Origin: an uncultured Eubacterium sp.
GTDB taxonomy: Bacteria > Bacillota > Clostridia > Lachnospirales > Lachnospiraceae
Direction of reading: 5' to 3'
Assembly: GCA_948470065.1 (NCBI GenBank)
Contig: CAOKNO010000001.1
Location: forward strand, 1-64,000
DNA length: 64,000 nt
Position 1 is the stretch's first letter; each line of letters begins with the position of its first letter. The notes below the pieces were generated by a model, which worked only from the letters and a program-made list of their open reading frames with translations, was not told the DNA's origin and searched no databases. The position numbers and the translations under genes are program-made. Positions 51,500-61,194 of this stretch are shown here, one piece after another.

Positions 51500-52519
51500 A
51501 TGTTAAATGCAGTATATCGTTTAGTGGCTCCAAGAAGGTTTGAAGTGGAGTTTTCAGAAATAAATTTGAAAAATGTGATTGTAAGACCGACCCACCTGTC
51601 CATCTGCCATGCCGATCAGCGGTATTACCAGGGGATGCGGCCGCCGGAGATCTTAAAGCAAAAGCTTCCTATGGCATTGATCCATGAGGGCATAGGCGAA
51701 GTAGTGTACGATGCATCTGGGGAACTAAAGCCTGGGCAGCGCGTCGTGATGATCCCGAATACCCCGGTGGAGCACGACGAGGTCATTGCAGAAAATTACC
51801 TGCGCAGCAGCAAATTCCGTGCCAGCGGGTTCGATGGGTTTATGCAGGATTATGTGGAGCTTGGCCATGACAGGGCGCTCCCGTTGCCTGGGCATTTGGA
51901 TCCACAGGTTACTGCGTTTACCGAATTGATCTCAGTCAGCGTACATGCGATTTCCAGGTTTGGGAAAATTGCGCACACACGGCGTGCCAGGGTAGGGATT
52001 TGGGGCGACGGGAACTTAGGGTATATTACCGCCTTGCTGTTCCACGCCATGTTCCCGGAAGTGGAGCTTTGCATTTTTGGGGTGGATGAAAATAAGCTGG
52101 CAGACTTTGCCTTTGCAGCGCAGACCTGCCTGGTGCAGGATATCCCAAAAGGGATGTCTGTGGATCATGCGTTTGAATGCGTGGGCGGAAACGGCGCTCC
52201 AAAGGCAATCAACCAGATTATAGATTATATTGCGCCAGAAGGGGCGATTGCGCTTTTGGGGGTGTCTGAGAACCAGGTGCCGATCAACACCAGGATGGTG
52301 CTGGAAAAGGGCTTGCGGCTGTTTGGCAGCAGCAGGAGCGGACGGGAGGATTTTGCACAGACGATCCGGCTCTTTGCTGAGAACGAAGAATTGGTAGGCA
52401 ATTTAAAGAACTTAATCGGGAGCGTAAAGGAAGTAAGGACCATCGAGGATATGCGGGAAGCGTTTGAAAGCGATATCCACAAGGCGTTCGGCAAGACGGT
52501 CATGGTGTGGAAGCAGTAA
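51500..52519 (+). CDS. tarJ: Ribulose-5-phosphate reductase (TarJ-like)
   Basis: 339 residues of the zinc-dependent medium-chain dehydrogenase fold, as in TarJ, which makes ribitol-5-phosphate from ribulose-5-phosphate with NADPH. Readable sites are the catalytic-zinc ligands in SICHADQRYYQG and IHEGIGEVV, and a diverged nucleotide-binding GIWGDGNLG. It directly follows tarI, the order known from wall teichoic acid loci. GGAGG at 51487-51491 supports the start. Structural-zinc cysteines are missing, as in TarJ. Confidence 0.87.
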   Translation: MLNAVYRLVAPRRFEVEFSEINLKNVIVRPTHLSICHADQRYYQGMRPPEILKQKLPMALIHEGIGEVVYDASGELKPGQRVVMIPNTPVEHDEVIAENYLRSSKFRASGFDGFMQDYVELGHDRALPLPGHLDPQVTAFTELISVSVHAISRFGKIAHTRRARVGIWGDGNLGYITALLFHAMFPEVELCIFGVDENKLADFAFAAQTCLVQDIPKGMSVDHAFECVGGNGAPKAINQIIDYIAPEGAIALLGVSENQVPINTRMVLEKGLRLFGSSRSGREDFAQTIRLFAENEELVGNLKNLIGSVKEVRTIEDMREAFESDIHKAFGKTVMVWKQ

Positions 52520-52582
52520 AGGGCGCGCCGTTTCCCGAGGCAAGGGACCGGGGTGGATACGATAAGTAAGGAGGGAAGAAGT

Positions 52583-53743
52583 ATGGGGCGGCTCAGGCAA
52601 ATGTTCCATAGTGCATTGAAGTTTACGGTATATAAGCTTTTGTTCCCAACCGCTTACCATCTTGGGGCGGTCCGTAAGGTAAGGCAGAAGGCTGTGTTTG
52701 TAGAACTTCATGGCCCAAGCAATAACTTTGGGCTGTTGCAGGATGCCGTCATCCAAAAAGGCGGGTATGCAGTCCAAGAGATCTGCCTGGATTACCAGAA
52801 GGATTCCTTCTCTTTTTATTGGAGATGCGTGCAGATGTTATGGGAAGTATCCAATGCTTCCCATATTTTCCTAAACGATTCCTGCCGGGCGCTTGGCGCG
52901 TTCCGTATGCGGAAAAGCAGTACGATGGTACAGACCTGGCATGCATGCGGCGCATTTAAGAAATGGGGGTTTAGCGTGACAGGAAAGGAATATGGGGAGG
53001 GATACAGGGAGATGGAACGGTATCCATACCATAGGAATTATTCCTTGGTGACGGTAAGCAGCCAGGAAGTCTGCTGGGCATACCAGGAAGCGTTTGGGGC
53101 GCCCTCTTCTGTGGTGCGTCCTTTGGGGGTAAGCCGGACAGATATTTATTTCCGCAGATCCTTTTACCGTGATGCCAAAAAGGCATACGAAAAGGAATTT
53201 CCAGACGCTTATGGCAAGAAATGTATTTTGTATGCGCCGACCTTCCGCGGCACAGGTGGTCATGCGGACAGCCCTGGCATGGTGGATTACAGCTACCTGC
53301 AAAAAGGGCTTGGGGAAGGGTATTTTTTTATTGAGAAACGCCATCCTTTCGTAAAGGAAGCGCTGTCTGTGCCGAAGCATTTGGAGGGATTTGTATCTGA
53401 AAGCCGCGGCCTAACCGTGGAGGAACTGCTTTGCGTGGCGGATATCTGCGTGACAGATTACTCGTCTGTTGTTTTTGAATATGCGCTTATGGGGAAGCCC
53501 ATGCTGTTTTTTGCATATGATTTGGAGGAATATTATGATAACCGCGGGTTTTACTACGATTATAAAGAGTTTGCCCCAGGACCCATCGTACAGGATACCA
53601 AAGGCTTGCAGGCGGCGATTAAAGAAGCGGGACGCAATCCACAGAAGTTCCAGGAACGGGTGGCTGCATTCCGCTTAACGTTTATGTCAGCTTGCGATGG
53701 CCATGCGACAGAGCGCATTTTACAAAAAGTGCAGATTCTTTGA
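52583..53743 (+). CDS. CDP-polyol phosphotransferase (TagF/TarL family)
   Basis: 386 residues of the glycerol/ribitol phosphotransferase family, which polymerises or primes teichoic acid chains from CDP-glycerol or CDP-ribitol on the cytoplasmic face of the membrane. Conserved blocks are TWHACGAFKKWG, GVSRTDIYF, YAPTFRGT, EKRHPFV with its His, and VTDYSSVVFEYAL. It is shorter than TagF, having little N-terminal extension, and may be a primase or single-unit transferase. AAGGAGGG fixes ATG 52583. It is the first of four such genes in a row. Confidence 0.87.
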   Translation: MGRLRQMFHSALKFTVYKLLFPTAYHLGAVRKVRQKAVFVELHGPSNNFGLLQDAVIQKGGYAVQEICLDYQKDSFSFYWRCVQMLWEVSNASHIFLNDSCRALGAFRMRKSSTMVQTWHACGAFKKWGFSVTGKEYGEGYREMERYPYHRNYSLVTVSSQEVCWAYQEAFGAPSSVVRPLGVSRTDIYFRRSFYRDAKKAYEKEFPDAYGKKCILYAPTFRGTGGHADSPGMVDYSYLQKGLGEGYFFIEKRHPFVKEALSVPKHLEGFVSESRGLTVEELLCVADICVTDYSSVVFEYALMGKPMLFFAYDLEEYYDNRGFYYDYKEFAPGPIVQDTKGLQAAIKEAGRNPQKFQERVAAFRLTFMSACDGHATERILQKVQIL

Positions 53744-53830
53744 GTTACTCATATTTACATCACAATAGGTTGTTATAGTAAAAAACGGCGGAATGAAATC
53801 AATGTTCTGCTACGAGGGATAGAGGGAAAT

Positions 53831-54955
53831 ATGGACGTCAGACGAAAGGTTCGCCAATGGATAAAAACGATTATGCGCCGGCTTCTTTTGCCTGCGCTGT
53901 ACCGCATTTCTTGCGCTATGGCTCCCAGGATCCAAGAGGATCTGGTATTGTTTGCAGACGCGCGCCACAAGGAGTTCCCAGAGGATATGCGCCTTGTCAG
54001 CGCGCAGATGCGGCAGGAAGGGTTCCAGGTTGTAAGCTGGAACCATGATTTTTCGGAACTTGGTTTTGGGGAAAGCTTGCGTGCGATGCTGGGCTTTATG
54101 GGCTACTACGCCAGAGCTAGGTACGTGTTTTTGTGCGACTATTATCTCCCCGTGGTTTCTGTCAGAAAGCGCAAAGGGACCAAGGTAATCCAGCTTTGGC
54201 ATGCCTGCGGGGCTTATAAGAAATTTGGTTATGACGCCAAGGATGACGTAGGTTATGTAAAATCACAGGATATGTTCCAAAATTTCGACTTGGTTGCCGT
54301 CAGCGCGGAGCGCTGCCGTGATATCTATGCCAACGCCTTCCATCTTCCGAAGGAAAGGGTGCAGGCTCTAGGGGTAAGCCGGACGGATCTGTATTTTTCA
54401 AACAGCTATAGGAAGCAATGCCGGGAAGAGTTTTTTGCCCTGCACCCGGAAGCAGAGGGGAAGAAGATCCTCTTATGGGCGCCTACGTTCCGCCAGAATG
54501 CCAGTGAGGCGAAGATTGTAGGGATAGAGGAAATGGAGTGGCTTTCTCGGAAGCTGCCGCCTGAGTGGCATATCGTTAAGAAGCTACATCCCCATGCTGA
54601 GAAGGCATACGGCCTTTCCGACAGCAAGATCCCAACAGAACGGCTGTATGAAGTAGCGGATGTGCTGGTGACAGATTATTCTTCTGTCGTATTTGACTTT
54701 GCCTTGACGGGCAAGCCCATGATCCTCTTTGCGCCGGATTACCGCGAATATGGGCAAAAGCGTGGGTTTTATCTAGAGCTTAAGGAATTGCCTGCACGTC
54801 TGGTAACAGAGCCGGAGGAGTTGCTGCGGTTAGTAGTATCGGGGGATTACCAGATCCCCAAAGAGCAATACCAGGAATTTGTAAACCGCCACCTTGCCAT
54901 GTGCGACGGGAAGGCGACGGAGCGGATCGTGCGTTACTGTATGCGTATGGAATAA
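53831..54955 (+). CDS. CDP-polyol phosphotransferase (TagF/TarL family)
   Basis: 374 residues, the same family as the gene before it. The full motif set is present: LWHACGAYKKFG, GVSRTDLYF, WAPTFRQN, KKLHPHAE (His retained) and VTDYSSVVFDFAL. GAGGG precedes the ATG. A basic, amphipathic N-terminus (about 1-25) may bind the membrane. It could add the first or an alternative polyol phosphate; the choice between glycerol and ribitol cannot be read from sequence, though tarIJ favour ribitol. Confidence 0.86.
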   Translation: MDVRRKVRQWIKTIMRRLLLPALYRISCAMAPRIQEDLVLFADARHKEFPEDMRLVSAQMRQEGFQVVSWNHDFSELGFGESLRAMLGFMGYYARARYVFLCDYYLPVVSVRKRKGTKVIQLWHACGAYKKFGYDAKDDVGYVKSQDMFQNFDLVAVSAERCRDIYANAFHLPKERVQALGVSRTDLYFSNSYRKQCREEFFALHPEAEGKKILLWAPTFRQNASEAKIVGIEEMEWLSRKLPPEWHIVKKLHPHAEKAYGLSDSKIPTERLYEVADVLVTDYSSVVFDFALTGKPMILFAPDYREYGQKRGFYLELKELPARLVTEPEELLRLVVSGDYQIPKEQYQEFVNRHLAMCDGKATERIVRYCMRME

Positions 54956-54997
54956 GCGGTGGGAAGGCTAGATGCGCAATCGGGGGAAGGGAGATCT

Positions 54998-57900
54998 ATG
55001 TATGGAATGGAGGAAAAAATGCTAGAAGACATCAAGAAGAAATTAAAGGGAACGCCAGTACATTCGGTTTATCAATTATATAAAACTAAAATATCGAAGG
55101 AGGCTGGCCCTACAAAGGGATTTCCGAAAAACCGTACATGGGCGTTCAATGCAGGCAATACGTTTTCAGGCAATCCGAAATACCTGTTTTTGTATATCAA
55201 TAAGTACCGGAAGGATATTGACGCCTATTGGCTATGCGATAACGAAGCAACCGTCCAGTATATCCGCAGGCTGGGGTACAACGCGTTCCAGTTTTCCGAT
55301 AAGGAGGCGCATTCCTTGGAGGTGCGGACCGGCGTTTATGTGGTAGAGCAGGTAAAAGAGAGCATCCCAGAGCGGATGGGTAAGGTCAAATTACTGAACC
55401 TGTACCATGGCGTGGGCTGTAAATCCATTGAACGGCGTGTGAACACAGGGTTTTTAAATGAGAAAATCATAAAAAAATATATCCGTTATAACCAGTTCTA
55501 TTACGACAGGCAGCTATTCCTTGTGACCTCTCCATTGATGGAGAAGCATTTCATATATCAATGCGGGCTGAAGAAGGAGCAGGTGGTACGGGGCGGCTAC
55601 CCGCGCTGTATGTACCAGAAATATTTTGAGAAGGCAAATACGTTTGACCACGATATCAGAAAAAGGAAGGGGTTAGGGCCAGATACCAAGATTGCAGCGT
55701 ATGTCCCGACGTACCGCGACAATGCGCCGTTGGGCTTTATGAGCCTTGCAATCCCGGATATTGAGCGGCTGATCCAAAAACTCGAAGAGAACAATATGCT
55801 GATGATATTCAAAATGCATCCTCTGATTGAAGGGGATTTTGAATACGTGCAGCTCAAAGAAAAATATAAAGACCATCCAAGGCTGCTGTTCTGGGACAAC
55901 CAGGAAGATTTTTATGAGATTTTTGACGAGATTGAAGTCGGTATTATTGATTATTCTTCTATTTTTTATGATATGCTGGCAGGCGGGACGAAGTATTTCA
56001 TCCGTTATTTTTTTGATTATGACGACGGGCAGTCCTTCCGGGATATGGTATACGATTTGGAAGAAATGACGTGCGGCAGGATGTGCAAGGATTTTAACGG
56101 GCTGCTGGATGCTTTGGGTTCTTACCAGACGGACGATACGAAGGAACGGGAGCGGATCCAGGAATTGTTCTGGCAATACGAGAGCAAGGAGTCCATGGAA
56201 CAGATCATTGAGGCTACCCTGGCATTTACGCCGGAGCCAAAAGAACTGCCTTCGTTGTATACGTTTGATATTTTTGATACCTTAATCAGCCGGAAGGTGC
56301 TAGAGCCGGAAGGGGTGTTCTATAAGGTCAGGGAACAGATGGAAGGCTCCAGCCTGCAGTTCCCGCCCTTTTTCCAGAAGTATTATCCACAAAAGCGCAA
56401 GGAAGCAGAGCGGAATGTCAGGGAACGCTACCATAAGACGTTAGAGCTGCGGGACGATGGCCGCAGGGAGATTACGTTTGAAGAGATTTTTGACCGGATG
56501 GCAGAGATCTACGGTTTAAGCCAGGAGCAAAAGCAGGCGTTGATGGCTTGGGAATTAGAGGCAGAGTGGGAAGACAGCATACCGATCCCAGACGCCATTT
56601 CTTATGTAAAGGATTTGGTGGCGCGTGGGGAAACCGTATGCCTGGTCAGCGATATGTACCTTGGGAAAGACTTTATCAAGAAGCTGCTCTGTAAATCAGA
56701 TCCGGCGCTGGCTGGGCTTCCTTTGTTCTTGTCTCGGGAGTACGGCGTACAGAAGACGACGAAAAAGCTGTATATGGAAGTCTATAACAGCTTTGACACG
56801 TATTCGTTCGGGAAGTGGATCCACCATGGCGACAGCGGCTTTGCAGACGGAAGCTGCGCCAGGGCGCTTGGTATTACGACGGAACTGCGGGAGCGGGCGG
56901 AATTTAATGAATATGAGTGGAGCATGGCGAAGGAAATCGGGACGTACGATGGGTTCCGGGTCGCAGCTATGCTGGCGCGGTTCCGCAAAGCCAATGGGAA
57001 TAAAAGGGATTACTATGCATACGGCCATATTTCCATGTATTTTGTGCCGTATATCCAATGGGCGCTACAGGATGCCGTACAGCGTGGGATCCAATGCCTG
57101 TATTTTATTTCAAGGGATGGCTACCAGCTCAAACGGATTGCGGATACGCTGATTGGGCAAAAAGGCCTGCCGCTAAAGACAAAGTATATCTATGGATCGC
57201 GCAGGGCTTGGCGTATTCCCTCATTGCTCACAGAGATTGACAAGGAATATTTTTCCAGCTTTGGGAATTTTGTGGGCGTAAGCAGTTATGAGAAGCTGTT
57301 GGGCGCTTTGAATATGGAGGAAGAGGAATTTCTTCAGATTTTCCCGGATTTGGAATACCTCAGGGAAACGGAAGGGATTACAAAGGAGATGCGCCAATCC
57401 TTAATCGTAACGTTTTCCAATTCAGCGCCATACCGGGAATTTATCCTGGATAAGGCGGCAAGGGACAGGGAAATTGTACTGGAATACCTGCGCCAGGAAA
57501 TTGATTTTGAAGAACCGTTTGCTTTTGTGGAATATTGGGGGCGCGGCTATACCCAAGACTGTGCGGCGCGCCTATTGGAGGCTGCCTGCGGCAGGAAATG
57601 CGACGTCCCGTTTTATTATATGCGCAGCATTTATAAAACGGAAGGGAACGTCATCCGTTACAATTATACGACGGCGATGAACTCTTTGATTTACGCGGAG
57701 GCGATTTTTGCCACGATTCCGTATAAAAGCGTGGAGCGTTACTTGTATGTAGAGGATGGCAGGATTGTGCCGGAATTAATCCCGTTGGAATGCGATATGG
57801 AGTTATTCCATGCGATGGAACGCTGCCTGGTACAGTTTACGGAAGACTTTTACAGTAAGGAATGGAACGACGAGGCTGCCCTTGGGCGTGCGCTCCAGCG

Positions 57901-59338
57901 GTTTTCCGTGGAATATTTTGAAGGGAACCAGGACGATCCGGTCTATACCGAATGCTTGGCGACTTTGGTGGATTCTGTCGGGATGTATGGCGACAAGCGG
58001 GAGTATGCGCCTGCCTTTACAGAGGAAATGGTCGATGGATTGATGCGGGAGACGCCTGTGTCGAATTATACGAAATCGCTGCGGATGAGCCTTGCAAGGA
58101 CGGATAAGCATTTGGCGGATAAGGTGGTGTATATCAAGGAATGCGTACCAGAGCTCCGGAAAGAAGGCAGCCGTAAGATGCCAAAGCTTAAGGAGTGGAA
58201 AGAGGATAACGCGCTTGCGTCTTACTGGCTTTCGCAATACAAGGCAAAAAAAGAGCGTTTCCAAAAAGCGTATTCTAAGTATGCGAAGCTGCCGGTAGAA
58301 GCCGGGAAGGCCATCTTATTTACCAATGAAAGCCTTACCGATCAGGCAGAGTATTGGAGCCTTGAGAGGGCTTTAAAGAAACGTGGGATCCAGCATGTCC
58401 TGCGTTTCCCAAGGAAATCTGCGTATGACGAAGGCTTGCTCAAGGAATTGGCGACGGCAGAGTATGTCTTTACGAACCGCCACTTTGAATTGATGCGGCT
58501 GATCGGGTTCCGCAAGGAAACGTTTGTTGTACAGATGGGCGAGTTTGCATTCTATTTGAACAGCTTTGGGCTGGGAGCCTCGATCCCGCCATATCTAAAG
58601 GATTTGCGCAAGTGGACGGCGGTTGAGATGGAAAGCCATTATAGCCTGGTTTCGGCTGCGTCAGACGCGATGAAGGATGTGCTTGAGGTTTCGTACTGGT
58701 TCCGGCATAAGGAGGGGCAGGTGAAAGCGATTGGCGCCTGCTGTACGGATATCTATTTTTCTGAAACGTACTGCACAGGCGCAAGGCGGCGTCTGGAAGC
58801 ATTGTTTCCACAGGCAAAGGGCAAACAGGTCATTGTCTACCTGCCCTCTTACCGCCACCGTATGAAGGGATGCCGTGTGCTGGAATTTCTGGATATCCGC
58901 AGGCTGAAGGAAGCGCTTTCGGATGAATATGCCCTGGCGGTTGATTTCCGTGTGCCGCAGGGGAAAGACAGTTATCTGGCGGCAAGCGGGCTTAAGGATT
59001 TCTTTTATGACTTTACAGGGAAAATGAGCATCCGGGAATTGATTGCAGCGGGGGATGTGTTTGTGGGCGATTACCGCAATACGTTCTTTGAATCGTTCCT
59101 AAGAAGGAAGCCCGTATTTTTAACCGCAGACGATTGCGTTGAATTTGCCGAGAATAAAGAACACAATTTTAACTATGCTGAGATTATGCCAGCCCCGGTT
59201 GTTTCAGACGCCGACAGCCTGATTTACCAGCTTGGACGTTTAGAACAGTACGATTACAGCAAGCTAGAACAGTTCTGTGAAGCGTATTTGGGGGCTTGCG
59301 ACGGGAAGGCGGCAGAGCGGGTCTTAGACGCCTGGTAA
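54998..59338 (+). CDS. Giant phosphotransferase-HAD-phosphotransferase-like fusion
   Basis: 1446 residues. Domain 1 (about 15-400) is a CDP-polyol phosphotransferase with LYHGVGCKS, YVPTYRDN, KMHPLIE and IDYSSIFYDM. Domain 2 (from Asp424) is HAD-like: FDIFDTLISRK, then LVSDMYLG and HHGDSGFADG. It lacks an Asp two residues after the nucleophile. A further region (about 660-1050) contains LYFISRDGYQLKR and is not recognised. Domain 3 (about 1090-1446) follows the phosphotransferase plan (YLPSYRHRMKG) but shows VQMGEF and DYRNTFFESF where the others have WHACGAF and DYSSVVFE. ATG 54998 is chosen; 55019, with GGAGG closer by, is equally possible. Confidence 0.75.
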   Translation: MYGMEEKMLEDIKKKLKGTPVHSVYQLYKTKISKEAGPTKGFPKNRTWAFNAGNTFSGNPKYLFLYINKYRKDIDAYWLCDNEATVQYIRRLGYNAFQFSDKEAHSLEVRTGVYVVEQVKESIPERMGKVKLLNLYHGVGCKSIERRVNTGFLNEKIIKKYIRYNQFYYDRQLFLVTSPLMEKHFIYQCGLKKEQVVRGGYPRCMYQKYFEKANTFDHDIRKRKGLGPDTKIAAYVPTYRDNAPLGFMSLAIPDIERLIQKLEENNMLMIFKMHPLIEGDFEYVQLKEKYKDHPRLLFWDNQEDFYEIFDEIEVGIIDYSSIFYDMLAGGTKYFIRYFFDYDDGQSFRDMVYDLEEMTCGRMCKDFNGLLDALGSYQTDDTKERERIQELFWQYESKESMEQIIEATLAFTPEPKELPSLYTFDIFDTLISRKVLEPEGVFYKVREQMEGSSLQFPPFFQKYYPQKRKEAERNVRERYHKTLELRDDGRREITFEEIFDRMAEIYGLSQEQKQALMAWELEAEWEDSIPIPDAISYVKDLVARGETVCLVSDMYLGKDFIKKLLCKSDPALAGLPLFLSREYGVQKTTKKLYMEVYNSFDTYSFGKWIHHGDSGFADGSCARALGITTELRERAEFNEYEWSMAKEIGTYDGFRVAAMLARFRKANGNKRDYYAYGHISMYFVPYIQWALQDAVQRGIQCLYFISRDGYQLKRIADTLIGQKGLPLKTKYIYGSRRAWRIPSLLTEIDKEYFSSFGNFVGVSSYEKLLGALNMEEEEFLQIFPDLEYLRETEGITKEMRQSLIVTFSNSAPYREFILDKAARDREIVLEYLRQEIDFEEPFAFVEYWGRGYTQDCAARLLEAACGRKCDVPFYYMRSIYKTEGNVIRYNYTTAMNSLIYAEAIFATIPYKSVERYLYVEDGRIVPELIPLECDMELFHAMERCLVQFTEDFYSKEWNDEAALGRALQRFSVEYFEGNQDDPVYTECLATLVDSVGMYGDKREYAPAFTEEMVDGLMRETPVSNYTKSLRMSLARTDKHLADKVVYIKECVPELRKEGSRKMPKLKEWKEDNALASYWLSQYKAKKERFQKAYSKYAKLPVEAGKAILFTNESLTDQAEYWSLERALKKRGIQHVLRFPRKSAYDEGLLKELATAEYVFTNRHFELMRLIGFRKETFVVQMGEFAFYLNSFGLGASIPPYLKDLRKWTAVEMESHYSLVSAASDAMKDVLEVSYWFRHKEGQVKAIGACCTDIYFSETYCTGARRRLEALFPQAKGKQVIVYLPSYRHRMKGCRVLEFLDIRRLKEALSDEYALAVDFRVPQGKDSYLAASGLKDFFYDFTGKMSIRELIAAGDVFVGDYRNTFFESFLRRKPVFLTADDCVEFAENKEHNFNYAEIMPAPVVSDADSLIYQLGRLEQYDYSKLEQFCEAYLGACDGKAAERVLDAW

Positions 59339-59401
59339 GGGAACGCCGCTTAGGCAAAGGGCAGGCATACATGAGAAGATAAAATGGAAAAGGAAAGACA
59401 A

Positions 59402-61168
59402 ATGGATTGGAAATTTAAGCTATCAGAAGCAAGGATTGAGGAGGGGATGCTGACGCTTGGCGTGACGGCAGAAGGGCCGTACGATGTCAAGGTGCGTTCC
59501 CCGAAGGTGACGGCTGTGATAGACAGCAGCCGGGATAACCGGAGGTTCCCGATTCTGGTCAATGCGTATTTCCCATTGGAGGATATGGATACCTGCATGG
59601 TCTATGCAGAGTACGCCGTCAATATAGAAGAGATTTTCTTGGGAGAATGGGGCGGGGATCTTGTGGTTTCGTTTGATTTTATGTATGGGGATAAGGTGAT
59701 CCGCCAGATCCCCTTAGAGCTTTCCAGAGAGGAAGAGGTCTTGAAGCAGCAGGGCGTTTTCTTCCGTAAAGGCACGTCGGATCTGCTCATCAAAGGGAGG
59801 AAGCGGGCCGACGGCTCCTTACGTAGGGCATGGAATGCCTGCAAGTCCGTGCTTGCTCCTCTGTACCAGGCATTCACTTATTTTGTGGCGTGCCTTTTGC
59901 TGCCCTGGTACGCTGTGGACGCCATAGCTTCCGTGCTGCTCGGCATAAGCAACACGTATCCAAAGAACAATGGGAATATCCTGCGCCGGTTTTTGGCGCA
60001 TATGAGCTGGAGGTATTCTAAGGTATGCAAATATGACGTGGGTTTGACAGGGGTTAAAATGGGGATTGTGAAAGCTTTTTTCCTGTTGGGGTGCTTTCGC
60101 CCTGTGAAAAAAAAGCGCGTGCTGTTCTTATCCAGCCGGAGGAATGACCTGACGGGCAATTTTTCTTTTTTATTTGAAAAAATGCAGCATGATGGGAAGG
60201 TGGAAATGAAATGCGTGCTAGAACCGAGGGAAATCCGCGATATGCCAATGAAAAGCCTGCGGCAGATTGGATTTTTTTCGGCTACGTCAAAAATCATCCT
60301 GGTGGACGATTTTACGCCTGTGATTTCGAAGTTAAATCTTCGAAGACCGACGGAACTGTTCCAGCTCTGGCATGCGTGCGGGGCGTTTAAGACATTTGGG
60401 TTTTCTAGGACGGGGAAGCGCGGCGGTCCCAAGCAAAACAGCAAGGATCATAGGAATTACGATTATGCGATTGTCAGTTCCTCAGAGATCCGGGAATTTT
60501 ATGCAGAGGGCTTTGGGATCGCGCTTGATAAAGTGGCCGCGACCGGGGTGCCGCGTACCGACGTCTTCTTTGATGCAAGCTATAAGAAGCAGGTAATCGA
60601 GAACCTTCACCGGGAGTACCCGCAGACGGCCGGCAAGAAAGTCATCCTCTTTGCGCCGACGTTCCGCGGGAATGGGAAGCTATCCGCAGAGTACCCGCTG
60701 AGCCAGTTTGACCCGGTAAAGTTTATGGAACAAGTGCCAAAGGATTACGTGCTGATCATCAAGCATCATCCGTTTGTGAAGCTGGATTACCATATCAGGC
60801 CGGAATGGAAGGAACGGATCCTGGATTTGTCTAAGGAATCGGAGATCAATGATCTGCTGTTCTTGACGGATGTGCTGATTACGGATTATTCTTCGGTGGT
60901 ATTTGAGGCGGCTCTTTTAAATATCCCAATGCTGATGTATGCGTTTGATCTGCGGCAGTATATTGCCAGCAGGGATTTTTACTATGATTATGAGTTTTTT
61001 GTGCCGGGCAAGATTATAGAACGTTTTACTGATTTGGCAAAAGCGATCCGCGAGGAGGATTATGAGTCAGAGAAGCTAGAGCAATTCAGGACCCGTTTCT
61101 TTGACGATTTGGATGGGAAATCCACAAAACGCGTCGTGGATCTGGTGTACCAGAGGATGGGTATTTGA
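59402..61168 (+). CDS. CDP-polyol phosphotransferase with N-terminal extension (TagF/TarL family)
   Basis: 588 residues. An N-terminal beta-rich region of about 150 residues and a hydrophobic stretch (about 155-185) precede the transferase domain: LWHACGAFKTFG, GVPRTDVFF, FAPTFRGN, IKHHPFVKLDY and ITDYSSVVFEAAL. All expected histidines and acidic residues are present, and the length is in the range of polymerising TagF/TarL enzymes. AAGGAAAG supports ATG 59402; 59384 is in frame but has a weaker site. It is the best candidate polymerase of the four. Confidence 0.86.
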   Translation: MDWKFKLSEARIEEGMLTLGVTAEGPYDVKVRSPKVTAVIDSSRDNRRFPILVNAYFPLEDMDTCMVYAEYAVNIEEIFLGEWGGDLVVSFDFMYGDKVIRQIPLELSREEEVLKQQGVFFRKGTSDLLIKGRKRADGSLRRAWNACKSVLAPLYQAFTYFVACLLLPWYAVDAIASVLLGISNTYPKNNGNILRRFLAHMSWRYSKVCKYDVGLTGVKMGIVKAFFLLGCFRPVKKKRVLFLSSRRNDLTGNFSFLFEKMQHDGKVEMKCVLEPREIRDMPMKSLRQIGFFSATSKIILVDDFTPVISKLNLRRPTELFQLWHACGAFKTFGFSRTGKRGGPKQNSKDHRNYDYAIVSSSEIREFYAEGFGIALDKVAATGVPRTDVFFDASYKKQVIENLHREYPQTAGKKVILFAPTFRGNGKLSAEYPLSQFDPVKFMEQVPKDYVLIIKHHPFVKLDYHIRPEWKERILDLSKESEINDLLFLTDVLITDYSSVVFEAALLNIPMLMYAFDLRQYIASRDFYYDYEFFVPGKIIERFTDLAKAIREEDYESEKLEQFRTRFFDDLDGKSTKRVVDLVYQRMGI

Positions 61169-61194
61169 GGATGCCTGGGAATGGAGGAGTGGAA

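Noticed and set aside
54959..54998. GTG start at 54959 for the giant fusion protein
   Set aside because: The extension has no conserved features and weaker translation signals than the ATGs at 54998 or 55019.
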